A DNA stretch of 64,000 bases from Achromobacter sp. HZ34. Lineage in GTDB: Bacteria > Pseudomonadota > Gammaproteobacteria > Burkholderiales > Burkholderiaceae_B. Shown one piece after another: positions 55,534-63,988 of the stretch (positions are counted from its first letter, which is position 1; every line of letters starts with the position of its first letter). Both the position numbers and the translations under genes were made by a program. The stretch is taken from the NCBI RefSeq assembly GCF_002209485.1, contig NZ_NJIX01000001.1:186001-250000 (forward strand), read 5' to 3'. The notes below the pieces were generated by a model that saw only the letters and a program-made list of their open reading frames with translations, made no database searches and was not told the DNA's origin.

Positions 55534-56044
55534 ACGGTACGGAGAGCTGCTGAGGCGGGCTGGAGCTGTGGTTAAGCCGCTGCACAACGGAAAGGAGGCG
55601 CGGCTTCTCCCAGCCTCATATCAGTGCGAGCAACTGAAGAAAACGAACGAATTCGGATGAACGAACAGGGGCGAAGAGATGCCGGATCGTGAAATTTTCG
55701 TGATGATATATCATTTCAATGTTTGTGTCCGTCTGTTGTCCCTGAACTCGCCAGTCTTGGCTGCTCGTATGACGGATGCATTGCCGCTTGATCGAGCAAC
55801 ACCGCAAATCATTTGCTGGCAGGAGCACAGAGCGCCGCGATAAAACCACCAAGCGTGCTGTGCTCGAATTTTCGCGCCATCGTATTCGCCATCGCGGGCG
55901 CGGTCACTTCTACAATGGCGCTGGCGGCGCTCGCCAGCCGCTGGCCATGTCGACGCCTGGGACCTGTCATCAAGCCCTGGCGCGCCGGTGGGCATCATTC
56001 TTCCTGGGTGGCCCGGCGCGGCTGCCCGCGCAGGTGTTCCTCCA
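55534..56044. other. 511-bp intergenic region with an operator-like palindrome
   Basis: No gene is supported; the overlapping frames lack family resemblance. The main feature is the ATGATATATCAT palindrome at 55703-55714, about 170 bp upstream of the His/Cys-rich gene and 330 bp before the first bestrophin. Confidence 0.5.
55703..55714. promoter_or_regulatory. Perfect AT-rich palindrome, candidate metal-responsive (Fur/Zur-type) operator
   Basis: ATGATATATCAT, within GTGATGATATATCATTTC, is a perfect 12-bp dyad in an otherwise GC-rich genome and lies upstream of the putative zinc-uptake genes. AT-rich dyads containing GATA/TATC are typical of Fur-family sites, but the match to any defined Zur consensus is only partial. 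Confidence 0.4.
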
Positions 56045-56968
56045 ATGATCGTTCGTCCCAAGACAACCTGGTTCCGGATGCTGTTTGCCTGGCACGGGTC
56101 GGTGCTCAATCGCATCCTCGCGCCGTTGTTCATCAACTTCCTGCTGGGGCTGCTGGCGGTATGGGGCGCGACCCACGCCGCCCATTTTTTCCCGCACCTG
56201 AATCCGGTGCCGTTTTCCCTTATCGGTGTGGCGCTGGCCATCTTCGTCAGCTTCCGCAACAACGCCTGCTATGCGCGCTATTGGGAAGCCCGCATGCTGT
56301 GGGGCGGCATGAAGAATCAGGCGCGCGACCTTGCGCGTTTCGTCGCCACCATTCCCGGCCTGCCCAAGGACGATCCGCAGGTCACGCGTGCCTTGAACCT
56401 GACGGCGGCCTTCGTCTATGCGCTCAAGCACCAGCTGCGCGATACCGATCCGCGTGCCAGCCTGGCGCGGCTGGTCGACGCCGGCCTGGTCGAGGAGATC
56501 ATGCGGCGCGATTGCCGGCCGCAATACGTGCTTGAGTGCCTGCAGCAGCAACTGGTGGCCTGGCATCGGCAGGGCTGCTATAGCGACATCCTGCTGGAAT
56601 CGGGACTGCGCAAGCTGGACGCCTTGAATGCGGTACTGGGCGGCTGTGAACGTATCCGCGGCACCCCCTTGCCCTATGCCTATGACGTGCTGCTGCATCG
56701 CACGACCTACTTCTACTGCGCGCTGTTGCCTTTCGGACTGGTGGGCAGCATAGGCATGGCAACGCCGGTGATCTCCGTGTTCATTGCCTATGCATTCCTG
56801 GCCTGGCATGCCATCGCCAGCGAGCTGGAAGATCCGTTTGGCGAGGAGCCCAACGACTTGGCGCTGGCTGCACTGGCGGTCGATACCGAACGGGCGCTAC
56901 GCCAATCGGTGGACGCGCAAGACATGCCGGCGCGCGTGCAGCCGGACGGATATTTCCGCTTGCGTTGA
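56045..56968 (+). CDS. Bestrophin family protein, first tandem copy
   Basis: 307 residues of the bacterial bestrophin (UPF0187) ion-channel family. 'MIVRPKTTWFRMLF' is the family start, with 'LNPVPFSLIGVALAIFVSFR' as a pore-lining helix and 'NNACYARYWEARMLWGGMKN' the conserved cytoplasmic block. 'LLHRTTYFYCALLPFGLVGS' and 'ELEDPFGEEPNDLAL' close the protein; the D-P-F-G-x-x-x-N-D-L motif is diagnostic. Known members are pentameric anion or cation channels. The ATG at 56045 is supported by its paralog. The next gene is a full-length paralog. Confidence 0.92.
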   Translation: MIVRPKTTWFRMLFAWHGSVLNRILAPLFINFLLGLLAVWGATHAAHFFPHLNPVPFSLIGVALAIFVSFRNNACYARYWEARMLWGGMKNQARDLARFVATIPGLPKDDPQVTRALNLTAAFVYALKHQLRDTDPRASLARLVDAGLVEEIMRRDCRPQYVLECLQQQLVAWHRQGCYSDILLESGLRKLDALNAVLGGCERIRGTPLPYAYDVLLHRTTYFYCALLPFGLVGSIGMATPVISVFIAYAFLAWHAIASELEDPFGEEPNDLALAALAVDTERALRQSVDAQDMPARVQPDGYFRLR

Positions 56969-57126
56969 CGGACGCGCCTGTTCGGAAATGTCTGATTAAC
57001 CCCGGCACGGGATGATTCTATATTCGCGCAGTCGGCCACTGGATTACCGGGGTGGCTTTTCCATTGGCCCTTGCGCCAGCCCTTCCATGGGCTGCGCCGT
57101 CAAGGTCCGCTTCGCGAGTACATTCC

Positions 57127-58050
57127 ATGATCGTGCGTTCCAAGACGCCCTGGATCAGGCTGCTTTTTTCCCGGCAAGGTTCGATGTTCAAGTACATCGC
57201 CGCGCCGCTGGCCCTCAATTTGCTGCTGGCCTTGGTGGCGGTTTATGAGGAGCGGTCCGATCCTGGCTATTTCAATGAACTGAGTCCGGTTCCTTTCTCG
57301 CTGATCGGCGTGGCCTTGGCGATTTTCGTCGCGTTCCGCAATAACGTCTGCTACGCCCGGTTCTGGGAAGCGCGCAAGATGTGGGGCACCATGAAGAACA
57401 CCACGCGCGATCTCGCGCGCTTTGTCCTCACTGCGCCGCAACTGCCCAAGGATGATGCGCGGGTCCGGCGCGCCGTCAACCTGCTGGCGGTTTTTCCCTA
57501 CACGCTCAAGCATCAGCTGCGCGGCACCGATCCGCGTCCCAGCCTGACCCGCTTGCTGGAAAAGGACCTGGCCCTGGAAGTCCTGCGGCGTGACTGCCGC
57601 GCGCAGTATGTGCTTGAGTTGCTGCAGCAGCAAATGATGGAATGGCACCGGGAGGGACAGTATGGGGAAGTCCTGCTGGGAACGGGGTTGCAGGGGCTGG
57701 AGATCCTGAGCGGTGTGCTTGGCGGCTGCGAGCGTATTCGGGGCACGCCCGTGCCTTATCCCTATGATGTGCTGCTGCATCGTACGACGCACGTCTATTG
57801 CGCCGTGCTTCCCTTCGGGCTGGTCGGCAGCCTGAGCTGGGCCACGCCTTTGATTTCCGTGTTCATTGCGTATGCCTATCTTGCTTGGCACGCCATCGCG
57901 ACGGAGCTGGAAGAACCGTTCGGCGAAGAAGCCAACGATCTGGCGCTGGCGGCGATGTCGGTCGATACGGAGCGGGCCTTGCGCCAGGCGGTCGACGCCT
58001 TCAACCTGCCGCCGCGCGTGATGCCGGACCGGCGATTCAGGCTGCATTGA
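57127..58050 (+). CDS. Bestrophin family protein, second tandem copy
   Basis: 307 residues, exactly the length of the first copy, and similar throughout: 'MIVRSKTPWIRLLF', 'LSPVPFSLIGVALAIFVAFR', 'NNVCYARFWEARKMWGTMKN', 'LLHRTTHVYCAVLPFGLVGS', 'ELEEPFGEEANDLAL'. The differences are scattered, so the duplication is not very recent. A 158-bp gap separates the copies and a separate promoter is possible. They could form homo- or hetero-pentamers. Confidence 0.92.
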   Translation: MIVRSKTPWIRLLFSRQGSMFKYIAAPLALNLLLALVAVYEERSDPGYFNELSPVPFSLIGVALAIFVAFRNNVCYARFWEARKMWGTMKNTTRDLARFVLTAPQLPKDDARVRRAVNLLAVFPYTLKHQLRGTDPRPSLTRLLEKDLALEVLRRDCRAQYVLELLQQQMMEWHREGQYGEVLLGTGLQGLEILSGVLGGCERIRGTPVPYPYDVLLHRTTHVYCAVLPFGLVGSLSWATPLISVFIAYAYLAWHAIATELEEPFGEEANDLALAAMSVDTERALRQAVDAFNLPPRVMPDRRFRLH

Positions 58051-58131
58051 GCGGCGGCAGCTTGCGAGCTTCAGTGAACCGCTGCATGCCGGCCTCATCG
58101 CCACTGCCAGCGCGCCGCCGGCTGATGATAC

Positions 58132-58566
58132 TCAGGGCGCCAGTTCGAGTCCGTGGCGCGCCATGACGGCTTTGAGCATGCTGAGGTCCGGCGGGCCGCC
58201 GGCGCCCAATACGCCAGCCACTTCGCGGAAATAGCCGGGGCCGATGTTGGCGGGCGAAAACACGACCAGCGCACGTGCGGGAACGTCGCCGGGGTTGGAG
58301 AAGTGATGAATGCTGCCCCGTGGCGAGAAGCAGTGGTCGCCCACCAGGAGCGTGCGGACACAGTCGTCGACCCGGTAGGTCAGCGACCCTTCCAGGATGT
58401 GGATGGTCTCGTCAACGTCTGCGTGGCGGTGGGGGGGAGGGACTTTGGCGAGCGGCTGCACGATCATCTCGGCCATCGCCATATGGCCCGCGGTGTCCTC
58501 GCCATCGACAATGAAGCGCATCGACAGGGAGCCTATGGTGATCGTTTCGTTGCGTGTCGAGTTCAT
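58132..58566 (-). CDS. Cupin domain protein
   Basis: 144 residues with one cupin beta-barrel. Motif 1 is 'PPHRHADVDETIHILEGSL' with two His and Glu as metal ligands, and motif 2 is 'GDHCFSPRGSIHHFSNPGD' with His. The C-terminus has 'LVVFSPANIGPGYFREVAGV', seen in quercetin-2,3-dioxygenase-like and related small cupins. Enzyme or ligand-binding role cannot be decided. It is divergent from a MarR-like gene with a perfect palindrome between them, so that regulator probably controls it. Confidence 0.88.
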   Translation of the reverse strand: MNSTRNETITIGSLSMRFIVDGEDTAGHMAMAEMIVQPLAKVPPPHRHADVDETIHILEGSLTYRVDDCVRTLLVGDHCFSPRGSIHHFSNPGDVPARALVVFSPANIGPGYFREVAGVLGAGGPPDLSMLKAVMARHGLELAP

Positions 58567-58593
58567 GGCAGGCGATCCAGGGAGGGGCAGAGG

Positions 58594-58618
58594 GTATGGT
58601 AAAGTGACTTTACCATAC
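58594..58618. promoter_or_regulatory. 25-bp perfect palindrome between cupin and MarR genes (operator)
   Basis: GTATGGTAAAGT (58594-58605), a central G, then ACTTTACCATAC (58607-58618). It lies 28 bp from the cupin start and 27 bp from the regulator start, an ideal place to repress both. MarR-family dimers bind palindromes of this size. Confidence 0.75.
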
Positions 58619-58644
58619 GAGCTCCAGAATCATGCCTTCCAAAT

Positions 58645-59091
58645 ATGTCTTTCGAACTTGCCGGTGATGCGGATCCTGGCCATCCACTGGTGGGTGCGCT
58701 GCTGCGCTTTTGCCTGACCGAGGTGGAGCAGCGGCTGTGCGACGCCCTGGCGGCGGCGGGCTATGGTGATATCCAGGTAGCCCACTTCAAGGTGTTCCGT
58801 TTTCCGCCGCCGGAAAATGAGCGTCCCATCGACTTGGCCCAACGTGCCGGCCTGTCCAAGCAGGCGATGAACTACCTGCTGCTGCAATTGGAAGCTTCGG
58901 GCTATATCCGCAGGATCAGCGTACCCGGATCGTCCTCACGCCTGGTTTCGCTGACGGAAAAGGGCTGGAAGGTAGCGGCACTGCAGCGCGGCACCGTGCG
59001 CCAGATCGAACGCGAATGGGAGCGCCGCATCGGCAGGGAACGCTTCCAGACTTTCTATGCAGTACTTCAGGAATTGAGCGACGGCGGGTGA
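58645..59091 (+). CDS. MarR-family winged-helix regulator
   Basis: 148 residues. The recognition region is 'RPIDLAQRAGLSKQAMNYLL' and the wing follows as 'LEASGYIRRISVPGSSSRLV' then SLTEKGW. The helical N- and C-terminal parts would form the dimer, as usual for MarR. An inducer is not evident. It is divergent from the cupin gene with the 25-bp palindrome between them, consistent with autoregulation and control of the cupin. Confidence 0.88.
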   Translation: MSFELAGDADPGHPLVGALLRFCLTEVEQRLCDALAAAGYGDIQVAHFKVFRFPPPENERPIDLAQRAGLSKQAMNYLLLQLEASGYIRRISVPGSSSRLVSLTEKGWKVAALQRGTVRQIEREWERRIGRERFQTFYAVLQELSDGG

Positions 59092-59290
59092 TCGGCGTTG
59101 CTCAAAAAATGGCCATAGCGCAGGCATGACAGGAATCGCAGCGAAATTTGGCTCGACTTCAGAAATTAGAACTCGATTGAACCAAAAAAATCTGTTTATT
59201 TATCAATGTCATAGCGCGGTCGCCGCCACTTTCTCAGCTGTTGATTTGGCTCAGTAGTCTGAGATAGGGCCGGCCATGAACCAAATGACG

Positions 59291-60919
59291 CTACACATAA
59301 CGCACGCCGCGTTTCGCCCCCTCTCGGCGGAGTCTTCCTTCTTTGACTAATTGCCCAAGGCAACGGCGGATACGTGATCGTGGTATCTCTGCGCCGATTC
59401 GGCAGTGTATTGCAGCGATCTGCGCTTGTGGATGCTGTTTGACGTCCTTCGTGATCAGGTCCACAAGGCATTGTTGATCCATACGATTGGAAATCGGGAT
59501 ATCTTCGAAGTCAAGGCTGCGGATGAGTTGCTCGTTGACGAAGTATCGGGTTGCCTGTGTGCGGCCCCTGACAAGGACGACTCCCCAATCCAGCAGTCTC
59601 TTCAGCCAGGGATTCAATAGCTCAACGCTGGAAAGCTCTAATGCATGGGCTAAATCCCGGGCTGTTAGCGCTTCATGTTGTGCCAATAAGCCGAGTGTGA
59701 TTTTTTCACGCTGACTCATTGCGTACGTCAGATCAGCTTTGGCGATGAAGTCTATGATCTGAGGCTTGATGACCCGCCGGAACACGGTAACTTGCACGCC
59801 GTCGTGCAGCTCCTGCAATTGGGGCGCCGGGCGTCCTTGAGACAACAGCACTTCAAACATTTTGTCGAAACCGCTTCCTTCTCGCTCCATCAGCTTGAGA
59901 TCGTGGAACAGGCGGGCCAAGTGCTCATCACGGCGTACGGTCGTGTGCAGTACATTCCTCGGAGTTACCCCGAGTGGTAGCAGGCCCGGATTCACGACAT
60001 CCAGGCGATCAGGGTGCAAGTTAAGGAATATGTCACCGTGTTGTGTATACGGCCGATGGACCAGCGCGTTGACCAATAGTTCTCGCACCACGATTTCGTC
60101 GAATGCAGGCACCTGCTGGCGGTAGAGGCCGCTGGGCAGTTCGTAACTTTCCCGGAAGTCTGGAACGCTGCGCCAGACTTCCTCGACGAGCTCCATGGGA
60201 TTCAGTGCGTGATCATCCCAGACTTGCTTGTTAATTTTTTGGCCGAGTTCATCGTATTTGATGACCTGAATTACAGGCGCTGTCGGTAGCAGGGCTCGAT
60301 GCTCTCGCCTTCCAATACACAGAACCCCGAGGTGGGTCAGATATGCCCCACGTGCAAGCTGATAGTGATCCAGCAATTCATCATTGCCTTTCTCTTTGAC
60401 TGACTTCTTGACTCTATCCGAGCTTCGAAGAGAGATGGCTAGCCGATCCAGCTTCCCGGCATCGGATTCTGTGCGGGGGATGAGTAAAAGTGTAGGCGTC
60501 TCCCAAGACGAACTATTGCGCTCCGCTGTCAGTCTCAAGACTTCGTCGCCAGTCACCGGCTTACTCTGGTCGGCGACGCGCAGGTAATAACGGCCATCCG
60601 AAGTAGAAGCCACAGCAGTGGCGCGTGGGATGAGGACTTCGATGTATTGCCCGCCATTGGCTGCCGTGAGTATGGTGGGCTGTGCGCTTACGTTGACCGT
60701 TCGTTCCCCGATTTTCCGTTTGAGCGTGTCCGCAAGCGCCAAGGGGATGCGCTGATCTGCCGCAGGCGCGTCTTTGTCATCTTCAACGCCGAGTACCAGG
60801 CAGCCCCCGGCTGCGTTGGCGAACGCTATGCAGTCTTTAACCAGCTCGCCCCAATCGACTGTTTTTTGCAGCAGTACTCGTAGGGATTTCTTGTCCAGCA
60901 GTTGACCTTCCCGGTGCAC
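59291..60919 (-). CDS. AlbA_2 (Schlafen-like) plus HATPase_c_4 domain protein, probable DNA-binding regulator
   Basis: 542 residues from the GTG at 60919, preceded by GAGGAGAT. The N-terminal AlbA_2 domain has 'VKDCIAFANAAGGCLVLGVE' (fold hallmark FANA.GG.L.LGV) and 'GRYYLRVADQSKPVTGDEVL'. The middle is a GHKL-type ATPase, with 'EIVVRELLVNALVHRPYTQH' as N-box, 'VVNPGLLPLGVTPRN' as G1 box and 'LMEREGSGFDKMFEVLLSQG'. The C-terminal ~150 residues look like winged helices. Codon and base use are less GC-rich than the surroundings, suggesting acquisition. Such genes are annotated as ATP-dependent transcriptional regulators and occur in mobile or defence regions; function here is unknown. Confidence 0.85.
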   Translation of the reverse strand: MHREGQLLDKKSLRVLLQKTVDWGELVKDCIAFANAAGGCLVLGVEDDKDAPAADQRIPLALADTLKRKIGERTVNVSAQPTILTAANGGQYIEVLIPRATAVASTSDGRYYLRVADQSKPVTGDEVLRLTAERNSSSWETPTLLLIPRTESDAGKLDRLAISLRSSDRVKKSVKEKGNDELLDHYQLARGAYLTHLGVLCIGRREHRALLPTAPVIQVIKYDELGQKINKQVWDDHALNPMELVEEVWRSVPDFRESYELPSGLYRQQVPAFDEIVVRELLVNALVHRPYTQHGDIFLNLHPDRLDVVNPGLLPLGVTPRNVLHTTVRRDEHLARLFHDLKLMEREGSGFDKMFEVLLSQGRPAPQLQELHDGVQVTVFRRVIKPQIIDFIAKADLTYAMSQREKITLGLLAQHEALTARDLAHALELSSVELLNPWLKRLLDWGVVLVRGRTQATRYFVNEQLIRSLDFEDIPISNRMDQQCLVDLITKDVKQHPQAQIAAIHCRIGAEIPRSRIRRCLGQLVKEGRLRREGAKRGVRYV

Positions 60920-61105
60920 CGTTGATCTCCTCCACTTCCGTTGACAACTTCATTGGATGTCCTACCGGTCATCCGGCATCGCCAAGCGATGCCACGTGGG
61001 TTGTCATGCACGAAGCAGAGTTCCATGGACACATAGAAAAAACTGGGTATTTCGCGTGGCCGTGTGTTTAACATGATGGTCAGGTAGCAGTTGATAGCAT
61101 GAAGC

Positions 61106-61618
61106 TCAATGCGACCCGTCGGCGGGTTCGGTCAGGACGGGTTGCAGGGCGTGCAGGGATTCGTCGGCGCCTGGTTGGCCGGGGAGCAGGCCGGCCTTGT
61201 CGGGCCAGAATAGTTGCAGGCAGGGGAAATCGGCATTGCCGTGGAACCAGAGATTCCAGCCCAGGTAGTCGGCGTAATGGGATTTGGCCATCGGCAGCAG
61301 CAGCGCCGGGCCGTTCTTGAAGATGGTGTCGGTAATGGCGCCGACCGGTGGCGGCTTGCCCGCGGCGATATCGTCGTAAATGCCGCCCAGCACCGCATGC
61401 GCGGTTTCCTGCCGCAAGGCGAATACCAGGATTTCCGGGAAACCATGGTTGACCCACAGACCCGTGGTGTAGGAAAACCCGGGGCCCTCATCGTCAGCGA
61501 ACACGGCGGTGTGGAACCAGCCCTTGTCGCGTATCTGCTCAACGAAACGCTGTTCGTCAGCATCGAGAGCGGATGCCGGGGCATCCAGGGCGGTGGCGAG
61601 ATCAGGATTTTTCGGCAT
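61106..61618 (-). CDS. DUF4262 domain protein
   Basis: 170 residues. 'IRDKGWFHTAVFADDEGPGF' with 'SYTTGLWVNHGFPEILVFAL' is the DUF4262 pattern (short proteins with Y-T-x-G-L and H-P/G-E). It lacks a signal peptide or membrane helix, so it is predicted to be cytoplasmic. No function is known for the family. It sits alone between the AlbA_2 gene and the Bug receptor. Confidence 0.8.
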   Translation of the reverse strand: MPKNPDLATALDAPASALDADEQRFVEQIRDKGWFHTAVFADDEGPGFSYTTGLWVNHGFPEILVFALRQETAHAVLGGIYDDIAAGKPPPVGAITDTIFKNGPALLLPMAKSHYADYLGWNLWFHGNADFPCLQLFWPDKAGLLPGQPGADESLHALQPVLTEPADGSH

Positions 61619-61927
61619 GGGTGAGGGCGTTTCAGAATCGGCAGGTTGCAGTTACCAGGAAGCGGGAATGACCTCGGGCTTGGAAACAGTCACAAGGTCC
61701 CCCGGCACGTTCAAAAACTCACAGAAGAATAAGCCATCATTCAATGTGATGGAGATAATAATTTAATATTAATTGACGTGATGTCAGGCGCTTTCTAGAC
61801 TTTTCTCCCATCGGCTGCTTCGAGACGACGGCATCGATAGAAATAAGCAGAAGCGGTACCAAGAAGCGCCGCAACGCCGCCGCTGGACTACGGGTGACGA
61901 TGCATATAAAAAAACCAGGAGACAAGC
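61619..61927 (+). promoter_or_regulatory. 309-bp upstream region of the Bug receptor gene
   Basis: An AT-rich core (ATTAATTGAC) carries the clear promoter at 61773-61801, leaving a leader of about 120 nt before the ATG at 61928. AGGAGA (61917-61922) is the ribosome site. No gene is seen. Confidence 0.6.
61773..61801 (+). promoter_or_regulatory. Sigma-70 promoter of the Bug receptor gene
   Basis: TTGACG (61773-61778), a spacer of exactly 17 bp and TAGACT (61796-61801). The same promoter with near-identical flanks recurs at 63960-63988. Confidence 0.7.
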
Positions 61928-62920
61928 ATGCTGGCATCCCGTCGCAGGTTCGCGCTGTCCAACGTCTTTACAGGCCTGGCTCTGGCCCTTTCGGTGAGCA
62001 TGGGCACCGCACAGGCCCAGGACGGACCCTACCCATCCAGGGCAGTGCGCATCGTGGTGCCATATCCCGTGGGAGGCTTCAATGACACGCTGGGCCGCCT
62101 CGTCGCGGCCAAGTTGGGCACGAAGTGGAAACAGCCCGTGCTCGTCGAAAACAAGCCCGGTGCCGGGACGGTAATCGGTACGCAGGCCGTGGCGCAAGCG
62201 CCCGCGGACGGCTACACCCTGCTGGTGGTGCAATTCCCGTTCGCCTCGAATCCCTCGCTGTACAAGCTGCCGTACGACACGGAGAAGGCGTTCTCGCCTG
62301 TCATCCTGGCCGGCCGCTCGCCCATGATGCTGGTGACGCACGCGGACAGTCCACTGCATAGCGTGAAGGATCTGCTGGCAGCCGCCAATTCCAAGACCCA
62401 TGTCCTGAACTACGGATCGTCGGGGCCGGGTTCGTCGAATCACCTTGCCATGGCCTTGTTCGAAAGCCTTTCCAAGACGCATATGACGCAGGTGCCCTAC
62501 AAGGGCAGCACGCCGATGCTGACTGACCTGTCTGGCGGACAGTTCGACGTGGCCGTGGATCTGCTACCCAACGCGCTGCCGTTCCTGAAGTCCGGCAAGG
62601 TGCGGGCATTGGCGGTGGCCAGTCCCAAGCGTTCGCCGCTGATGCCGGATCTGCCGACGGTGACCGAGGCTGGACTACCGGGCTACGAGGTCTCGTCCTG
62701 GCACGGCTTCGTGGTGCCCGCCGGTACGCCGGCCGATGTGGTCGCCAGGTTGAACCGCGACCTGAACGAGATACTGGCCATGCCGGACGTCAAGGAAACG
62801 TTCACGCAGCAAGGGGTTGAGCCGGACGGCGGCACGCCGGAACAGTTCCGCCTGTTCATCGCCAGCCAGGTGGCGCTTTGGAAGAAGGTCGTGCAGGACG
62901 GCCACATCACCGTTGAGTAA
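61928..62920 (+). CDS. Tripartite tricarboxylate transporter receptor (Bug/TctC family)
   Basis: 330 residues. The signal peptide ends near 'GTAQAQ-DGPYPSR' (about residue 31). Family blocks are 'IVVPYPVGGFNDTLGRLVAA', 'VLVENKPGAGTVIGTQAVAQ', 'ADGYTLLVV' and 'LPGYEVSSWHGFVVPAGTPA'. The Asp in 'GGFNDTLGR' and the 'ENKPGAG' loop shape the carboxylate site. Bug proteins are greatly expanded in Bordetella-like bacteria and bind organic or amino acids; the ligand is not predictable. No TctA/TctB genes are adjacent. The LysR gene is convergent with a 14-bp overlap. Confidence 0.93.
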   Translation: MLASRRRFALSNVFTGLALALSVSMGTAQAQDGPYPSRAVRIVVPYPVGGFNDTLGRLVAAKLGTKWKQPVLVENKPGAGTVIGTQAVAQAPADGYTLLVVQFPFASNPSLYKLPYDTEKAFSPVILAGRSPMMLVTHADSPLHSVKDLLAAANSKTHVLNYGSSGPGSSNHLAMALFESLSKTHMTQVPYKGSTPMLTDLSGGQFDVAVDLLPNALPFLKSGKVRALAVASPKRSPLMPDLPTVTEAGLPGYEVSSWHGFVVPAGTPADVVARLNRDLNEILAMPDVKETFTQQGVEPDGGTPEQFRLFIASQVALWKKVVQDGHITVE

Positions 62921-63863
62921 GCGTTTCCCCGAGGGCTGCCCCACGCTGGGCCTTGGGCTGTTTTATCGGCGCGGCAAGACCGCGCACGTGGCGCGTCATC
63001 ACTTCCACGAATGCCGCGGCTTCGGCGGTCAGCGCCCGGCGGGGATGCGTCACGCAGACCACCTGCCGAAACAGCTGGGGGTCCGACACTTCATGCAGGC
63101 GCAGCCGGCCGCGCTGCACGCGGTTACGCACGGCGACGCGGGGCAGCAGGGTGGCGTAGGCGGTATTCTCGACCAGCTTGATGATGGACACGATAGAGTC
63201 CATTTCATACGTGGGCGACAGATCGATGTCCTCAGCCTGGGCGAAACTTTCCAGGATGCCGCGCAGTCCATGCTGGCGCGTCGGTAGCGCAAGATCGAGC
63301 TGGGCGGCGGTGCGCAAGGGCACGGTCGGGCCCAGGTCATGGGCATGCCTGCTGCCGGTCACCAGCACCAGGTCCTCGTCGACGATGTGCTCGACGGCCA
63401 GGGACAATGGGCGGCGCGGCTTGTTGATGAACGCGGCATCCAGCTGGCCGCCCGCCACCAAGTCGCCCAGCGTGGCGCTGTAGCCATCGGTGACGGTGAT
63501 GGTGACCTGCGCATGCTGCGCGGCGAATTCCTCGATGGCGTCCGACAGCACACCCTGGGCGATGGACGCGATCATGCCGATATTGACGTGACCCTTGAGT
63601 TCGCCGTCGGTACGCAGCAGCTGGTCGCGCGCATGCGTGAAGTCGCGCATGATCGGCAGGAAAGTGCGGTACATCTGCCGCGCCGCCGAGGTCGGCCGCA
63701 TGCCCTGTTGGCTGCGCTCGAACAGCTTGCGGCCGATCTCGTCTTCCAGGCGGGCGATCTGCATGCTCAGCGCCGGTTGCACGATATTCAGCCGCCGCGC
63801 CGCGCGGGTGACCGTGCCTTCTTCGTACAAGCAGATGAAGTACTGGATCTGCCGCAATTCCAT
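62907..63863 (-). CDS. LysR-type transcriptional regulator
   Basis: 318 residues. The N-terminal winged helix-turn-helix is 'QIQYFICLYEEGTVTRAARR' with 'LNIVQPALSMQIARLEDEIG' then RKLFERS, and the substrate domain covers residues ~90-300 ('HVNIGMIASIAQGVLSDAIE'). The ATG at 63863 opens MELRQIQYF. It overlaps the convergent Bug gene by 14 bp at the 3' end and is divergent from a promoter at 63960-63988, so it likely controls a gene beyond the right edge and possibly the Bug gene too. Confidence 0.93.
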   Translation of the reverse strand: MELRQIQYFICLYEEGTVTRAARRLNIVQPALSMQIARLEDEIGRKLFERSQQGMRPTSAARQMYRTFLPIMRDFTHARDQLLRTDGELKGHVNIGMIASIAQGVLSDAIEEFAAQHAQVTITVTDGYSATLGDLVAGGQLDAAFINKPRRPLSLAVEHIVDEDLVLVTGSRHAHDLGPTVPLRTAAQLDLALPTRQHGLRGILESFAQAEDIDLSPTYEMDSIVSIIKLVENTAYATLLPRVAVRNRVQRGRLRLHEVSDPQLFRQVVCVTHPRRALTAEAAAFVEVMTRHVRGLAAPIKQPKAQRGAALGETLTQR

Positions 63864-63959
63864 GGTCTGGCTCCATTCCGTCGATCAGTTGCGCGCTGCG
63901 CATCACGCCTCGCGCGAGCAGTATCAGTTTATATGATGGAAAAGATAATTAAAGATTAA

Positions 63960-63988
63960 TTGACCTGATATACCCCGCTTCCTAGACT
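63960..63988 (+). promoter_or_regulatory. Sigma-70 promoter at the right edge, copy of the Bug promoter
   Basis: TTGACC (63960-63965), a 17-bp spacer and TAGACT (63983-63988), preceded by GATTAA. It closely matches the promoter at 61773-61801 and points rightward out of the window, divergent from the LysR gene. Confidence 0.65.
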
